The notes: a model not told the origin generated them from the letters alone. 64,000 bases of DNA from Gilliamella sp. wkB7 (GCF_001693435.1 NZ_CM004509.1:2294001-2358000), one strand, 5' to 3'; positions 38,077 through 46,595 are shown, counted from the stretch's first letter. Program-made: numbers and translations.

Positions 38077-38097
38077 ATCGAAAAGATTGATACCTTA
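38077..38097 (+). promoter_or_regulatory. Shared 21-bp regulatory element, MFS/LysR intergenic copy
   Basis: ATCGAAAAGATTGATACC followed by TTA, exactly repeated at 40683-40703, with partial similarity extending 12 bp further left (about 33 bp in all). It contains the dyad ATC-GAAAA-GAT expected of a LysR-type site. It lies about 220 bp from the MFS start and 197 bp from the LysR start. Confidence 0.6.
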
Positions 38098-38293
38098 AAT
38101 ATACCTATTTTTAGATGATTAATTCGATAATGGTGTTTAGCCTAAATGGATAATGAAATAGATATTAGCTAGACTAAAATATGGTACTTAGTACGAACTC
38201 TGTTATTTAAATACAATTATTTGAAAATAGTCCCCAACTCAAAATATATAAATCATTCTCTATATTAAATTGATTAATAACAAAAGGTGATGA

Positions 38294-39181
38294 ATGAAAA
38301 TAAGTGAACTTCAAGCATTCGTAACAGTTGTTGAGACAGGAAATATCACTCTAGCTGCTGAACGTTTGAACCGTGTACAATCCAGTATTTCTCACAGAAT
38401 ACGAAGTCTAGAAGATAATCTTGATACCCTTTTATTGGATAGAAAAACAGGTGGATGCATTCCAACTAAGCAAGGATTGATATTGTATGAATATGCACTG
38501 AAAATTTTAAGATTAGCGGAAGATTGTAAAAAAAATATAGCCAATACTAAAGAAAATTATTTAAGCATAAATGTGGGAATAATTGAATGTTTACCACCTT
38601 ATATCATTACTTCCTTGATTAATTTAGGTCAAGAATTTGGATTGAATATTAATGTTACAATAGGCAACACTATTAGTTTACTTAGTGCCTATGATAAAAA
38701 TGAATTTGATGCTGTGATTATTGGTGCTGGTTTTTCAAATGAAAAACATACAAGTAAAATTTTACTTTCGACTGAACTCGTCATAGTAACAGACAAAAGT
38801 TACCCAACAATTACCAATATTTCTCATCTAAATGGCAAAACTTTTTTAGTTAGTAGCAAACAGTGTGCAACATCAAAACGAAACTTCGAAATGTTATTTA
38901 ATGCTGGTAATATTAAACCAGAACGTGTAATTGAATGTGGTTCTTATCCTGTGCTTTTTTCAAATATCGCTTTAGGTAAAGGTGTTGCATTGGTATTACG
39001 TTGTTCAATTAGTAATGAGATCAAACGCAAGATTAAAGTACATAAACTAGATACTCCATTCAATGATTTCAAAATTGAATTGGTTCATCATACTAATTAC
39101 TCTTATTTTGATATCAATAAATTGATTAATATGATTATTTCTGTTTTTCAAGATCCTCGATTAAGCTATATGGGTTATTAA
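38294..39181 (+). CDS. LysR-family transcriptional regulator
   Basis: 295 aa. N-terminal winged helix-turn-helix (MKISELQAFVTVVETGNITLAAERLNRVQSSISHRIRSLED, residues 1-42 and on to 60), then a periplasmic-binding-like effector domain. It sits between the two leftward units of the cassette and is the only regulator there. The identical 21-bp elements before the MFS gene and before the tautomerase gene are its likely sites. The co-inducer is unknown. Confidence 0.93.
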   Translation: MKISELQAFVTVVETGNITLAAERLNRVQSSISHRIRSLEDNLDTLLLDRKTGGCIPTKQGLILYEYALKILRLAEDCKKNIANTKENYLSINVGIIECLPPYIITSLINLGQEFGLNINVTIGNTISLLSAYDKNEFDAVIIGAGFSNEKHTSKILLSTELVIVTDKSYPTITNISHLNGKTFLVSSKQCATSKRNFEMLFNAGNIKPERVIECGSYPVLFSNIALGKGVALVLRCSISNEIKRKIKVHKLDTPFNDFKIELVHHTNYSYFDINKLINMIISVFQDPRLSYMGY

Positions 39182-39343
39182 TGCAACAATATCTTTTTTA
39201 TTTTATTTAATAAATATTATAAAAGTATTACTTGCAATTACTCTGTTATTTTTTTTATAACTCTAATTTATATTACCGCTAATATAAATATTCTTAAATC
39301 ACCATTCAAAGAAATAATGATTTTAATAAATAACAGTGTTTAA

Positions 39344-40180
39344 TTAATCATCTGTAACTATTTTGTATCCTGTCTGAAATTTTTTGATATAACCAAAACC
39401 GTTAGGTCCAAAATGCATTCCACCAACAAGAATATTGTCGCGACAAACCATATTTAGAACTTGAGTTCGTGTTTCTATAGCTAAGTTTGGATCATAGTCA
39501 AAAGCGATCGAGACGTTTGGTTTTAATAATTGGATATATGGAAAATGGACAATATCACCCCAAATTAATAAACTTTGCTTGCTACCAATAATTTTATAAC
39601 CTGTATGTCCTGGTGTATGGCCTTGCATCGGAATAGCAAATATATTAGGAAATACCTCATTTTTATTAATGAAACACAAACTGTCTTGATACTGTTTGAA
39701 AACATTGCGAGCAAAAATAATGTTATTTTTTATACGGTCAGAAGCCGAGAGAAAAGATTTTTCATCTACCAAATAATGATATTCTTCCTGACTAATCAAT
39801 AATTTTGCATTTGGAAAAACAACTTCTCCATTAGAAGTAAGCAAACCACCAATATGATCTGGATGAGCATGAGTAAGTAGGATAGCATCTATATCTTTAG
39901 GTTTAAGACTTAATCTAGTTAGATTATTAACTAACTCTCCTCCCCAACCTTTAATCCCACCTGCGCCAGCATCAATTAAAATATTTATTCCTTGTTGTTG
40001 TACTAAAAACGTATTGATATGCACAGCATTTAGTTTTTTTTGATGTGCATTTCGCTGGATAATTTCACACTCTTTAACATCAATATTAGCCAGTAAATTA
40101 AAGTTAGCATCCAAATAACCATCACTTATTGCTGTAACTAAAATATTTCCTAGTTCTTTCTTTGAAAATGCGTGATTCAT
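39344..40180 (-). CDS. MBL-fold metallohydrolase
   Basis: 278 aa with the metallo-beta-lactamase zinc motif LLTHAHPDHIGGLL (near residue 103), a further ligand region in MQGHTPGHTGY (His) and WGDIVH (Asp). The layout with N-terminal INTFLVQQQGINILIDAGAGG and a PNAKLLISQEEYHY segment matches the methyl-parathion-hydrolase-like branch of the fold, whose members hydrolyse organophosphates, lactones or esters. No signal peptide is obvious. It follows the tautomerase-like gene by 12 bp, one operon. Confidence 0.85.
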   Translation of the reverse strand: MNHAFSKKELGNILVTAISDGYLDANFNLLANIDVKECEIIQRNAHQKKLNAVHINTFLVQQQGINILIDAGAGGIKGWGGELVNNLTRLSLKPKDIDAILLTHAHPDHIGGLLTSNGEVVFPNAKLLISQEEYHYLVDEKSFLSASDRIKNNIIFARNVFKQYQDSLCFINKNEVFPNIFAIPMQGHTPGHTGYKIIGSKQSLLIWGDIVHFPYIQLLKPNVSIAFDYDPNLAIETRTQVLNMVCRDNILVGGMHFGPNGFGYIKKFQTGYKIVTDD

Positions 40181-40192
40181 AATTTGTTACCT

Positions 40193-40519
40193 TTAATTTT
40201 TGGCAAATATGTAATCAACGTCATACATAAAACAACGAATTCTGGCTTTAACTCCCATCTTTTCTTCAATTAATAAATCAACTTGATGTAAATAGGTTTT
40301 CATCACCTCTTCACTACGAAAAACTTCTTTTCTCAACTTAGCTTCAAAGTAGATTGGTTTTCCATAGCCAATATCAGATGTTAAATAGGCTATATGTATA
40401 TTATTATCTTCAGCTTGTAACACTTTTTTTGTTATATTTTTTAAACAAACTGAAAATTCAGAAAAAGCATTCGTTTCAATCTTTTGATCTTCTGATGTAT
40501 AAATTGTAATACTTGGCAT
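40193..40519 (-). CDS. Tautomerase-superfamily-like protein
   Basis: 108 aa starting Met-Pro-Ser-Ile-Thr-Ile-Tyr; removal of Met would expose Pro1, the catalytic base of the 4-oxalocrotonate tautomerase superfamily. The size, with a single beta-alpha-beta unit repeated, fits the two-unit CHMI/MIF-like subgroup rather than the ~62-aa short forms. ARIRCFMYDVDYIFA at the C-terminus is unfamiliar. First gene of the operon with the MBL hydrolase. Substrate unknown; together they could process a keto-enol or lactone compound. Confidence 0.65.
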   Translation of the reverse strand: MPSITIYTSEDQKIETNAFSEFSVCLKNITKKVLQAEDNNIHIAYLTSDIGYGKPIYFEAKLRKEVFRSEEVMKTYLHQVDLLIEEKMGVKARIRCFMYDVDYIFAKN

Positions 40520-40682
40520 TTGAGTTCCTCTTTTATTATTAGGATATTTGCAAATTATTAACTACAGCTATTAATAAATATGACTTTGGTTTTAGTACCA
40601 GATAAGTTTTCTTACTTTTAAGGATCTCAAATATTATTAAAATAATATCTATTTTATGCTAATGGATAATTTCGATATTCTT

Positions 40683-40703
40683 ATCGAAAAGATTGATACC
40701 TTA
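40683..40703 (+). promoter_or_regulatory. Shared 21-bp regulatory element, tautomerase-operon copy
   Basis: Exact copy of the element at 38077-38097, in the same orientation relative to its leftward gene, 164 bp upstream of the tautomerase-like start. The preceding 12 bp also resemble those of the other copy (TTCGATATTCTT versus ATCGAAGTATTC). Confidence 0.6.
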
Positions 40704-40984
40704 GTAAACTTAAATTGCGGATTTTTTAATAAAACAGGTTAATATTTATGAATAATGTTATACATATCGATCTGTTTTTTGACTAAATAATGCTATTTAA
40801 ACTAATCCAATATGGCATTAAATTGAGATTTGCTTTCAACCGTTTTATATGGATATCAATGCAGGCAGATTTCCGAAGAAAAGTTCAGTGAAAGATAGAG
40901 CGGAAAATATCATTTATAATTTTGAATAATTTGATAAATATAGCTAAAAAAATATCTCGTAATAGTAAAAAAATTGTCCTCCAA

Positions 40985-41024
40985 ATTGATAATAAAACAG
41001 TATAGACTCCTGAATAATTTTTAC
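40985..41024 (-). repeat. Dispersed repeat copy 4 / right arm of 25-bp inverted repeat
   Basis: Positions 41000-41024 are the exact inverted copy of 36431-36455. Beyond the 25 bp it continues CTGTTTTATTATC, which still tracks the dispersed repeat consensus ACGTTTCAGTAAAA, so this arm preserves more of the repeat than the left one. Confidence 0.8.
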
Positions 41025-41035
41025 AAATATCACTG

Positions 41036-41082
41036 TTTTTACTGAAACGTATGCGTTACCTGAAACTTTTTAACAAATTTGT
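41036..41082 (-). repeat. Dispersed repeat copy 5
   Basis: Read on the minus strand: ACAAATTTGT, TAAAAAGTTTCAGGTAACG, CATACGTTTCAGTAAAAA. It contains two direct GTTTCAG motifs 18 nt apart. It lies 11 bp from copy 4 in the same orientation, forming a tandem pair upstream of the exported-protein genes. Confidence 0.8.
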
Positions 41083-41189
41083 TTTATAAAAGATTTCTTA
41101 TTTTATTTAAAAGATTAATTCATCTTGATCTTTGTTACGGTGTTGGCATAATCATTTAAGCAATAATTGATTTTAAAAGGATTTATAAG

Positions 41190-41675
41190 ATGAATAAAAA
41201 AATCTTACGCTTCACTATCGTTTCAATGGCTTGGTTGGCTGCCGTTTTTGCTGTGAATGCTTATCAAATTGAATGTCCAAAAGCACTCAAAGTCAAAACA
41301 TCTGTCGAAAACCTTCCTGATGGCTGGGAAGTTATTGAGAGTGAAGATAGTACTCTATATGAGCCTGCTAGCCTATCTGTTTTTTACAATAAACCCGTTA
41401 AAATGATAGAACAAAAGCCTGAAGAAACTTTAATCGGCCGTAAAAATTGGGGTAAACAGTTTGAGCTTACATGGCTGGTAAGTCCGCCTCTCGAAGATGT
41501 GCCATTTTATGTCAATTGTAGTTATGATGGAAGTTTTATCCAATTGATAAAAAAAATTGATCGTTCGGTAAATATTTGCAAAGGTTTTTATTCTGAGGAT
41601 AAATACGGCAAAGTAGAAAATAATATTGTTTCAATTAATTGTACCAATAATGAAACAAACGAAACAAATAATTAG
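41190..41675 (+). CDS. Exported small protein, STY0301-like, paralog 1
   Basis: 161 aa with a signal peptide (KKILRFTIVSMAWLAAVFAVNA) and a mature domain starting YQIECPKALKVKTSVENLPDGWEV. It has four cysteines in the pattern ECP ... VNCSYD ... NICKGFYS ... INC, suggesting two disulfides in the periplasm. The order CP, GW, LSVFY-KP, W-L, CxY, Cys and terminal Cys resembles the STY0301 family of enterobacteria, whose function I do not know. Asn/Thr-rich tail (NNETNETNN). RBS AAGGA. The paralog follows 160 bp downstream. Confidence 0.75.
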   Translation: MNKKILRFTIVSMAWLAAVFAVNAYQIECPKALKVKTSVENLPDGWEVIESEDSTLYEPASLSVFYNKPVKMIEQKPEETLIGRKNWGKQFELTWLVSPPLEDVPFYVNCSYDGSFIQLIKKIDRSVNICKGFYSEDKYGKVENNIVSINCTNNETNETNN

Positions 41676-41835
41676 GTCGAAACTTTATTATCAAACTAGG
41701 ATAATTAATAATCGAATTTATTAAAAGGGCAATTATAACGATCCAATATTTTTATGTAATTGTCGTAATTATTTTAATATTAATTGTTTTTCCTATTTAT
41801 TAATAGCAAAGACAGTTTTTAAAGGAAAATAGAAT

Positions 41836-42288
41836 ATGAAAGGAAAAAGATTATACAGCGCTATAATAACCATCGTTTGTTTGGCGAGTGTTTTTACTGT
41901 AAATGCATATCAGATTGATTGTCCAAAAGAGATGACCATCAAAGTAAAAGTTGAAGAAATGCCAGATGGATGGGAAATTTCGGAAGATGGAACTTACACT
42001 TCATCTTTTTTTAATTTGGGACTTTTTTATGATAAACCCGCTAACAAAGCTTCACAGGTACCTGCAAAAGGCACAATTGATGGTCAACAACAAAAATTAG
42101 TATGGGAAGTGAATCATGTCAAAGATACCGCTCCTTATTATGTTGTTTGTCAATATACGAGCGGAGTTGCAATCACCAAAAAGATTGATCTTTCAATGAA
42201 GAGTTGCTGGGCGCTCTATTCAGAAGATAAAGATACAAAACAAGGATCGCTCTACTGTAGTGTGAGCGAAGCAAAGAATCTGCATTAG
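41836..42288 (+). CDS. Exported small protein, STY0301-like, paralog 2
   Basis: 150 aa, signal peptide GKRLYSAIITIVCLASVFTVNA, mature part YQIDCPKEMTIKVKVEEMPDGWEI. It shares with paralog 1 the pattern DCP, PDGWE, LGLFYDKPA, LVWEV, YYVVCQY, KKIDLSMKSCWALYSEDK and a final Cys, so both derive from one gene by an old duplication. Likely periplasmic and disulfide-bonded. Function unknown; an envelope stress or immunity role is possible but not shown by sequence. Own RBS (AAAGGAAA). Confidence 0.75.
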   Translation: MKGKRLYSAIITIVCLASVFTVNAYQIDCPKEMTIKVKVEEMPDGWEISEDGTYTSSFFNLGLFYDKPANKASQVPAKGTIDGQQQKLVWEVNHVKDTAPYYVVCQYTSGVAITKKIDLSMKSCWALYSEDKDTKQGSLYCSVSEAKNLH

Positions 42289-42370
42289 TTTATTTGATGT
42301 ACAAATCTTTCAATACAAGAATCATGATTGCATGGAAAGAGAGAGCAAAACCTTTTGAATCATACCCCCG

Positions 42371-42398
42371 TATCTTTAAAGATTACTTCTTAAAGATA
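42371..42398. terminator. Hairpin between the exported pair and the thi operon
   Basis: TATCTTTAA and TTAAAGATA, a 9-bp stem with a 10-nt loop in the convergent gap. T tracts are weak on both sides. It may serve as a shared terminator. Confidence 0.4.
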
Positions 42399-42456
42399 GC
42401 GTATTTGTGATTCATGTTAGATGTAATCGTGATTTTAACTCCTATGTTTTTGATGG

Positions 42457-42567
42457 TTATTGGTCTTTGAGTAATAAAAAAGCAATTCCATTGATTAATT
42501 GAAATTGGGATTGAGATAATTTTAGATATTTATGTCCTGTTGGTGTGCCGTTATGTTTAAAAATCAT
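42457..42567 (-). CDS. Possible 36-aa peptide, unknown
   Basis: Short frame MIFKHNGTPTGHKYLKLSQS followed by QFQLINGIAFLLLKDQ, with AAAGAG a few bases before the ATG. Composition is less random than neighbouring AT-rich frames. It lies 51 bp downstream of the thiD stop on the same strand. I do not recognise it; it could be a remnant of a larger gene. Confidence 0.2.
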   Translation of the reverse strand: MIFKHNGTPTGHKYLKLSQSQFQLINGIAFLLLKDQ

Positions 42568-42618
42568 ATTAACTCTTTTTTCTACACACCAGTTTCAGTA
42601 TTTATTAAAAAATTTAAT

Positions 42619-43413
42619 CTACCACCACTGATAAAAATGGTGCGTTGGACCAATTCCTTGACCAATATTTAAATCATCTGCATGAGTAATTGCACCTTGC
42701 AAATAGTCTTTCGCTTGATGTATGGCATCTTCTAAACCATATTTAGGCAAAAGAGCCGCAATAGCTGCCGATAATGTGCAACCTGTGCCATGAGTATTTT
42801 TAGTTTCAATTCGTGGTGAGACCATTCTAATCGTTTGCATTGGGGTTATTAAATAATCCGGGCTCTCTGGACTGGGTAAATGCCCACCTTTCATTAAAAC
42901 TGCTTTACAACCTAATTTCAATAACTCATGACCTTGCTGTTGCATTTGATCTTCGTTTTTTGCTTCTTCACAATCGAGTAACGCTGCTGCTTCGGGAAGA
43001 TTGGGTGTTATTACCGTTGATAAAGGTATTAATAGTTCACGAATAGCACTAACTGCGTCAGATTTTAACAGCGTATGTCCCCCTTTAGCGATCATCACCG
43101 TATCAAGCACAATGTTAGCAATAGGGTTATTGTTCAGCAGATGATAAACAGTCGTTACGATCTCTTTGTCCATTAGCATTCCCATTTTCACGCTATCAAT
43201 TTTTATATCGTGATATAGAGTATTAAATTGTTTAGCCACAAATGTAGGATCAATTGCCAATACGCTATCAACGCCTTGAGTACTTTGTGCGGTAAGGGCG
43301 GTGATTACTGACATTCCATAGGCTCCGAGAGATGAAAAGGTTTTTAAATCTGCTTGGATACCTGCACCACCACTTGGATCAGAACCGGCAATGGTTAAAG
43401 CAACGGTTGTCAT
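42619..43413 (-). CDS. thiD: Hydroxymethylpyrimidine/phosphomethylpyrimidine kinase
   Basis: 264-aa ribokinase-fold enzyme that phosphorylates HMP twice to give HMP pyrophosphate for thiamine. MTTVALTIAGSDPSGGAGIQ marks the N-terminus; the frame is open upstream into thiE, but the start at 43413 has AAGGGG in front and matches the family. NTHGTGCTLSAAIAA carries the catalytic Asp/GTGC anion hole. Last gene of thiM-thiE-thiD, 4 bp after the thiE stop. Confidence 0.96.
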   Translation of the reverse strand: MTTVALTIAGSDPSGGAGIQADLKTFSSLGAYGMSVITALTAQSTQGVDSVLAIDPTFVAKQFNTLYHDIKIDSVKMGMLMDKEIVTTVYHLLNNNPIANIVLDTVMIAKGGHTLLKSDAVSAIRELLIPLSTVITPNLPEAAALLDCEEAKNEDQMQQQGHELLKLGCKAVLMKGGHLPSPESPDYLITPMQTIRMVSPRIETKNTHGTGCTLSAAIAALLPKYGLEDAIHQAKDYLQGAITHADDLNIGQGIGPTHHFYQWW

Positions 43414-43417
43414 AATA

Positions 43418-44071
43418 TTACCCCTTATTATTTTTAGCTTGTTGGATTTTTTCAAGTAGCGATAGTGTGGCTTGTTGTATATCTTTTTGACCACAAATTG
43501 CCGAAACGACAGCGATGCCTTCAATACCACTTTGCAATATTGGGGTAGCATTATTGGCATTAATACCACCTATTGCCACAGCAGGGCGCTGTTTTAGCTT
43601 AACTAATTGAGTTAATTGTGGCATGCCCATTGCTGGTGCGGCATCTTGTTTAGTGGTGGTAGGATAAATTGGACCAATCCCAATATAATCGACAAGTTGC
43701 CATGGGACTTCATTGAGTTGTTGTCGATTAGCGACCGAAAATCCTAGCCATTTGTCATTGCCAATTAATTTACGTGTGACATCAACAGGTAAATCGCTTT
43801 GCCCAATATGGACACCATCGGCATCAATTGCTAGGGCTATATCAACATGATCGTTAATAAATAAAGGAACACGGGTATCGCTTAACACTTCTTTTAATGC
43901 TAATGCTGCGTAATACCAATTTTTACCAGAAAATTCATGTTCTGATCTTAATTGAACGGCGGTTACCCCATTAGCAATAGCGATTTTTGTTGTCTCTACC
44001 ATGCCAGTAATACCACCACATAAGATTGGATCTAGGACTAAATAGAGACTTAAGTCGAGAAGTTTATTCAT
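43418..44071 (-). CDS. thiE: Thiamine phosphate synthase
   Basis: 217-aa TIM-barrel enzyme joining HMP pyrophosphate and HET phosphate to thiamine phosphate. Signatures: VQLRSEHEFSGK, LFINDHVDIALAIDADGVHIGQSDLP, YIGIGPIYPTTTKQDA, and AIGGINANN. Middle gene of the riboswitch-controlled operon, 9 bp after thiM. Confidence 0.96.
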   Translation of the reverse strand: MNKLLDLSLYLVLDPILCGGITGMVETTKIAIANGVTAVQLRSEHEFSGKNWYYAALALKEVLSDTRVPLFINDHVDIALAIDADGVHIGQSDLPVDVTRKLIGNDKWLGFSVANRQQLNEVPWQLVDYIGIGPIYPTTTKQDAAPAMGMPQLTQLVKLKQRPAVAIGGINANNATPILQSGIEGIAVVSAICGQKDIQQATLSLLEKIQQAKNNKG

Positions 44072-44080
44072 CTGATTTCC

Positions 44081-44869
44081 TTATACTTGTGATGGGTTAA
44101 ATAGTGAAAGCTGATCGATCAGCGATACCGCATAAGTGCCTAACCCTTGTTGTTTGTTGGCAAGCTCTCCAGCTTTTTTCATCATAAAACAGGCTGAGGC
44201 TGTAGCAAGTAAGGTATTAGATGAGCCAGCAATAAAAGCTGCAACCATGGCTGATAGCGAGCAACCAGTACCAGTAATTTTAGTTAATGCTATATCCCCG
44301 CCTTTGATGCAGTAAGTCTGTTCACCATTAGTGATATAATCAATATCCCCAGTAATACTAATGATGGTTTGGTGTTTTTGGGCAAGTTGTTTAGCTGCAT
44401 TTAAGGCTGATTCAGTAGAATCTTGACCGTCAGGACCTTTGGCAGATGAGTTATCGCCATTTAAGGCTAATATTTCTGAAGCATTACCACGAATAACGGT
44501 AGGTTTATAACCAATTAATTGATGAACTATATCGGTACGATAAGCAAGTGCTGGTCCGACTGCGACCGGATCGAGTACCCATGGTATATGATTTTTTTGA
44601 GCACTGGCAGCCGCTAATAACATGCTTTCTGCACTATTGCTATCAAGGGTTCCAACATTGATTAATAAACTATTGGCAATTTGCACAAATGAGGCAACTT
44701 CTTGCTGAGCAATGACCATGGCTGGTGATGCGCCAATTGCTAATAATACATTCGCTGTAAAATTTTGAACCACATCATTGGTAATACAGTGTACTAATGG
44801 ATGTTGTTGTTTTACATGATCGATAAAAGGTCTTGCTTGGGTTATTTGCAGGGTTTGAGTGGCAGACAT
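44081..44869 (-). CDS. thiM: Hydroxyethylthiazole kinase
   Basis: 262-aa kinase of the thiazole salvage branch (HET to HET phosphate). Signatures: PLVHCITNDVVQNFTANVLLAIGASPAM at the start, VLDPVAVG, GNASEILAL and the GTGCSLSA anion hole. First gene after the TPP riboswitch. With thiE and thiD but no thiC, thiG or thiH here, the operon is organised for salvage of the pyrimidine and thiazole halves. AAGGAAAG ribosome site lies before the ATG. Confidence 0.97.
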   Translation of the reverse strand: MSATQTLQITQARPFIDHVKQQHPLVHCITNDVVQNFTANVLLAIGASPAMVIAQQEVASFVQIANSLLINVGTLDSNSAESMLLAAASAQKNHIPWVLDPVAVGPALAYRTDIVHQLIGYKPTVIRGNASEILALNGDNSSAKGPDGQDSTESALNAAKQLAQKHQTIISITGDIDYITNGEQTYCIKGGDIALTKITGTGCSLSAMVAAFIAGSSNTLLATASACFMMKKAGELANKQQGLGTYAVSLIDQLSLFNPSQV

Positions 44870-44940
44870 ATTCTTTCCTTACAACAATTTATAAAGTTAG
44901 CTTAGGGAAGAGTGTGCCAATTGAGGACTTTCAAGGCTTA

Positions 44941-45024
44941 GACTTCCCTACGCTGGTATAATCCAGATCAGGTTCAACGGGTAAAATCTCAGTTTTTTGT
45001 GGGTAACAAAAAACACCCCGAGTC
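44941..45024 (-). promoter_or_regulatory. TPP riboswitch (THI element)
   Basis: On the minus strand: GACTCGGGGTG ... CTGAGAT ... ACCC ... GAACCTGATCTGGATTATACC and GCGTAGGGAAGTC, all conserved TPP aptamer blocks in order. P1 is formed by GACT at the 5' end and AGTC at the 3' end. Binding of thiamine pyrophosphate should repress thiMED. Downstream, CTTCCCTA at 44903-44910 is an exact complement of TAGGGAAG at 44943-44950, a likely part of the expression platform. Confidence 0.95.
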
Positions 45025-45066
45025 AAAAGAGCTTTTATTATGGACTGACTAATAATTTAACACAAG

Positions 45067-46428
45067 TTATTGTAATAATTTTTCTATATCAGTTATGTCA
45101 CGTCGGTCAGGTAAGAAGATGATGAGATGATCGTTACTTTCGATGGTTAAGTCTGTATTAACGATAATCACATCTTCACCACGCACTACCGCACCAATGG
45201 TAGCACCAGAAGGTAATTTTAAACCGTTGATATTTTTACCCACTAGTTTGGAACTCTCTTTATCTCCATGTGCAATCACCTCGACAATTTCAGATTCGCC
45301 CTGTCTTAAAGAGACCACTTTAACAACCGCCGATTGTCTTACATGGCTTAATAGCTCTGAAATAGTGGCATGTTGTGGTGAAATAGCAATATCTATAACG
45401 CTATCATTAATCAGTTCAAGGTAGGCTTGCTTTTGGATTAAAACAATCACTTTTTTAGCGCCCATTCTTTTAGCTAACATGGATGACATAATGTTAGATT
45501 CATCGTCACTCGTTACAGCAATAAACAGATCCGTTAGTTCAACTTGTTCTTGTGATAGCAATTCTTGATCTGACGATTCACCATGTAAAACCGTGGTATT
45601 AACCAGCTGTTCGGCAATTAATTCGGCACGTTCAGCATTACGTTCAATTAATTTAACTTGATAGTCATTCTCTAAACGTTTAGCTAAAGCAATCGCGATG
45701 CCGCCACCACCACTAATTATGATGCGTTTATAAGGTTTTTCTAGCCGCTGTAATTCACTTGTTACTGCTTTGATATTGCTAGGTGGGGTGATGAAATAAA
45801 CCATATCACCCGCTTCAATGAGTGTGGAGCCTAATGGGCGAATAAAGCGATTTTTTCGATATATTGCAACCACTCTGGCTTCAACATGGGGTAAATGTTC
45901 TTTCAGTTCAGACAATTCGCTTCCGACTAAGGCTCCACCATAGTAAGCCGTCACTGCAACCAAACATACACGGTTATCGTAAAAAGAGGCAAACTGTAAC
46001 GAGCCTGGATATTGTACTAACTGGCTTACGTGATTGGTGATCAGATTTTCTGGAGCAATAATATGGTCGATATTAATGCAATCTTTATTGAAAAATGGAT
46101 ATTTTTCGTCGTTATATTCTGGTGCACGAATACGTGCGACTTTTTGCGGAATATTGAACATAACGTGACCTATTTGACAGGCCATCATATTCACTTCGTC
46201 CGAATTAGTGACGGCAACCAGCATATCAGCCGATTCAGCACCCGCACTTTCTAATACTTGTGGATAAGATGATTTGCCACAAATGACCTGTAAATCAAAA
46301 CGCTCTTGTAAAGATTGCAATTTATCATGATCTTCATCGACCACCGTTACATCGTTTTGTTTTTCGGTAACAAGGTATTCAGCTAAAGCACTGCCTGTTT
46401 GTCCAGCACCAAGAATAATAATCTTCAT
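45067..46428 (-). CDS. trkA: Trk potassium uptake regulatory subunit TrkA
   Basis: 453-aa cytoplasmic gating ring of the TrkH/TrkG K+ channel. Two tandem RCK units: the first begins MKIIILGAGQTGSALAEYL (Rossmann GxGxxG), the second RIIISGGGGIAIALAKRL near residue 233; each is followed by a TrkA_C domain. Binds NAD(H). No trkH or rsmB is adjacent. A 10-bp inverted repeat (GGCTTTAATC / GATTAAAGCC) lies upstream at 46450-46488. Confidence 0.96.
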   Translation of the reverse strand: MKIIILGAGQTGSALAEYLVTEKQNDVTVVDEDHDKLQSLQERFDLQVICGKSSYPQVLESAGAESADMLVAVTNSDEVNMMACQIGHVMFNIPQKVARIRAPEYNDEKYPFFNKDCINIDHIIAPENLITNHVSQLVQYPGSLQFASFYDNRVCLVAVTAYYGGALVGSELSELKEHLPHVEARVVAIYRKNRFIRPLGSTLIEAGDMVYFITPPSNIKAVTSELQRLEKPYKRIIISGGGGIAIALAKRLENDYQVKLIERNAERAELIAEQLVNTTVLHGESSDQELLSQEQVELTDLFIAVTSDDESNIMSSMLAKRMGAKKVIVLIQKQAYLELINDSVIDIAISPQHATISELLSHVRQSAVVKVVSLRQGESEIVEVIAHGDKESSKLVGKNINGLKLPSGATIGAVVRGEDVIIVNTDLTIESNDHLIIFLPDRRDITDIEKLLQ

Positions 46429-46595
46429 AACTAACCCATATATTTAGATGGCTTTAATCGTTATTCACTAACTTCGTTGATTAAAGCCAATCTATACTAT
46501 TTTTTTGTGATAGTTAGCGATTTTAAGTTATAACTATCAGTTTGTGGTTTAGCAGTTAATGGTTTATTTTTTTAAAAACAGTTTATTAAAATTGT

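Larger units (their letters stand above)
40520..41189. other. 670-bp gene-free region with regulatory element and repeats
   Basis: Contains the second 21-bp regulatory element (40683-40703), the right 25-bp inverted repeat arm (41000-41024) and another dispersed repeat copy (41036-41082), then the promoter of the exported-protein pair. No coding frame is convincing. Confidence 0.7.

Noticed and set aside
46450..46488. GGCTTTAATC/GATTAAAGCC inverted repeat as terminator of trkA or trpS
   Set aside because: It lies upstream of trkA and downstream-adjacent to nothing ending in that direction with a T run; a 19-nt loop and no tail make the role unclear.
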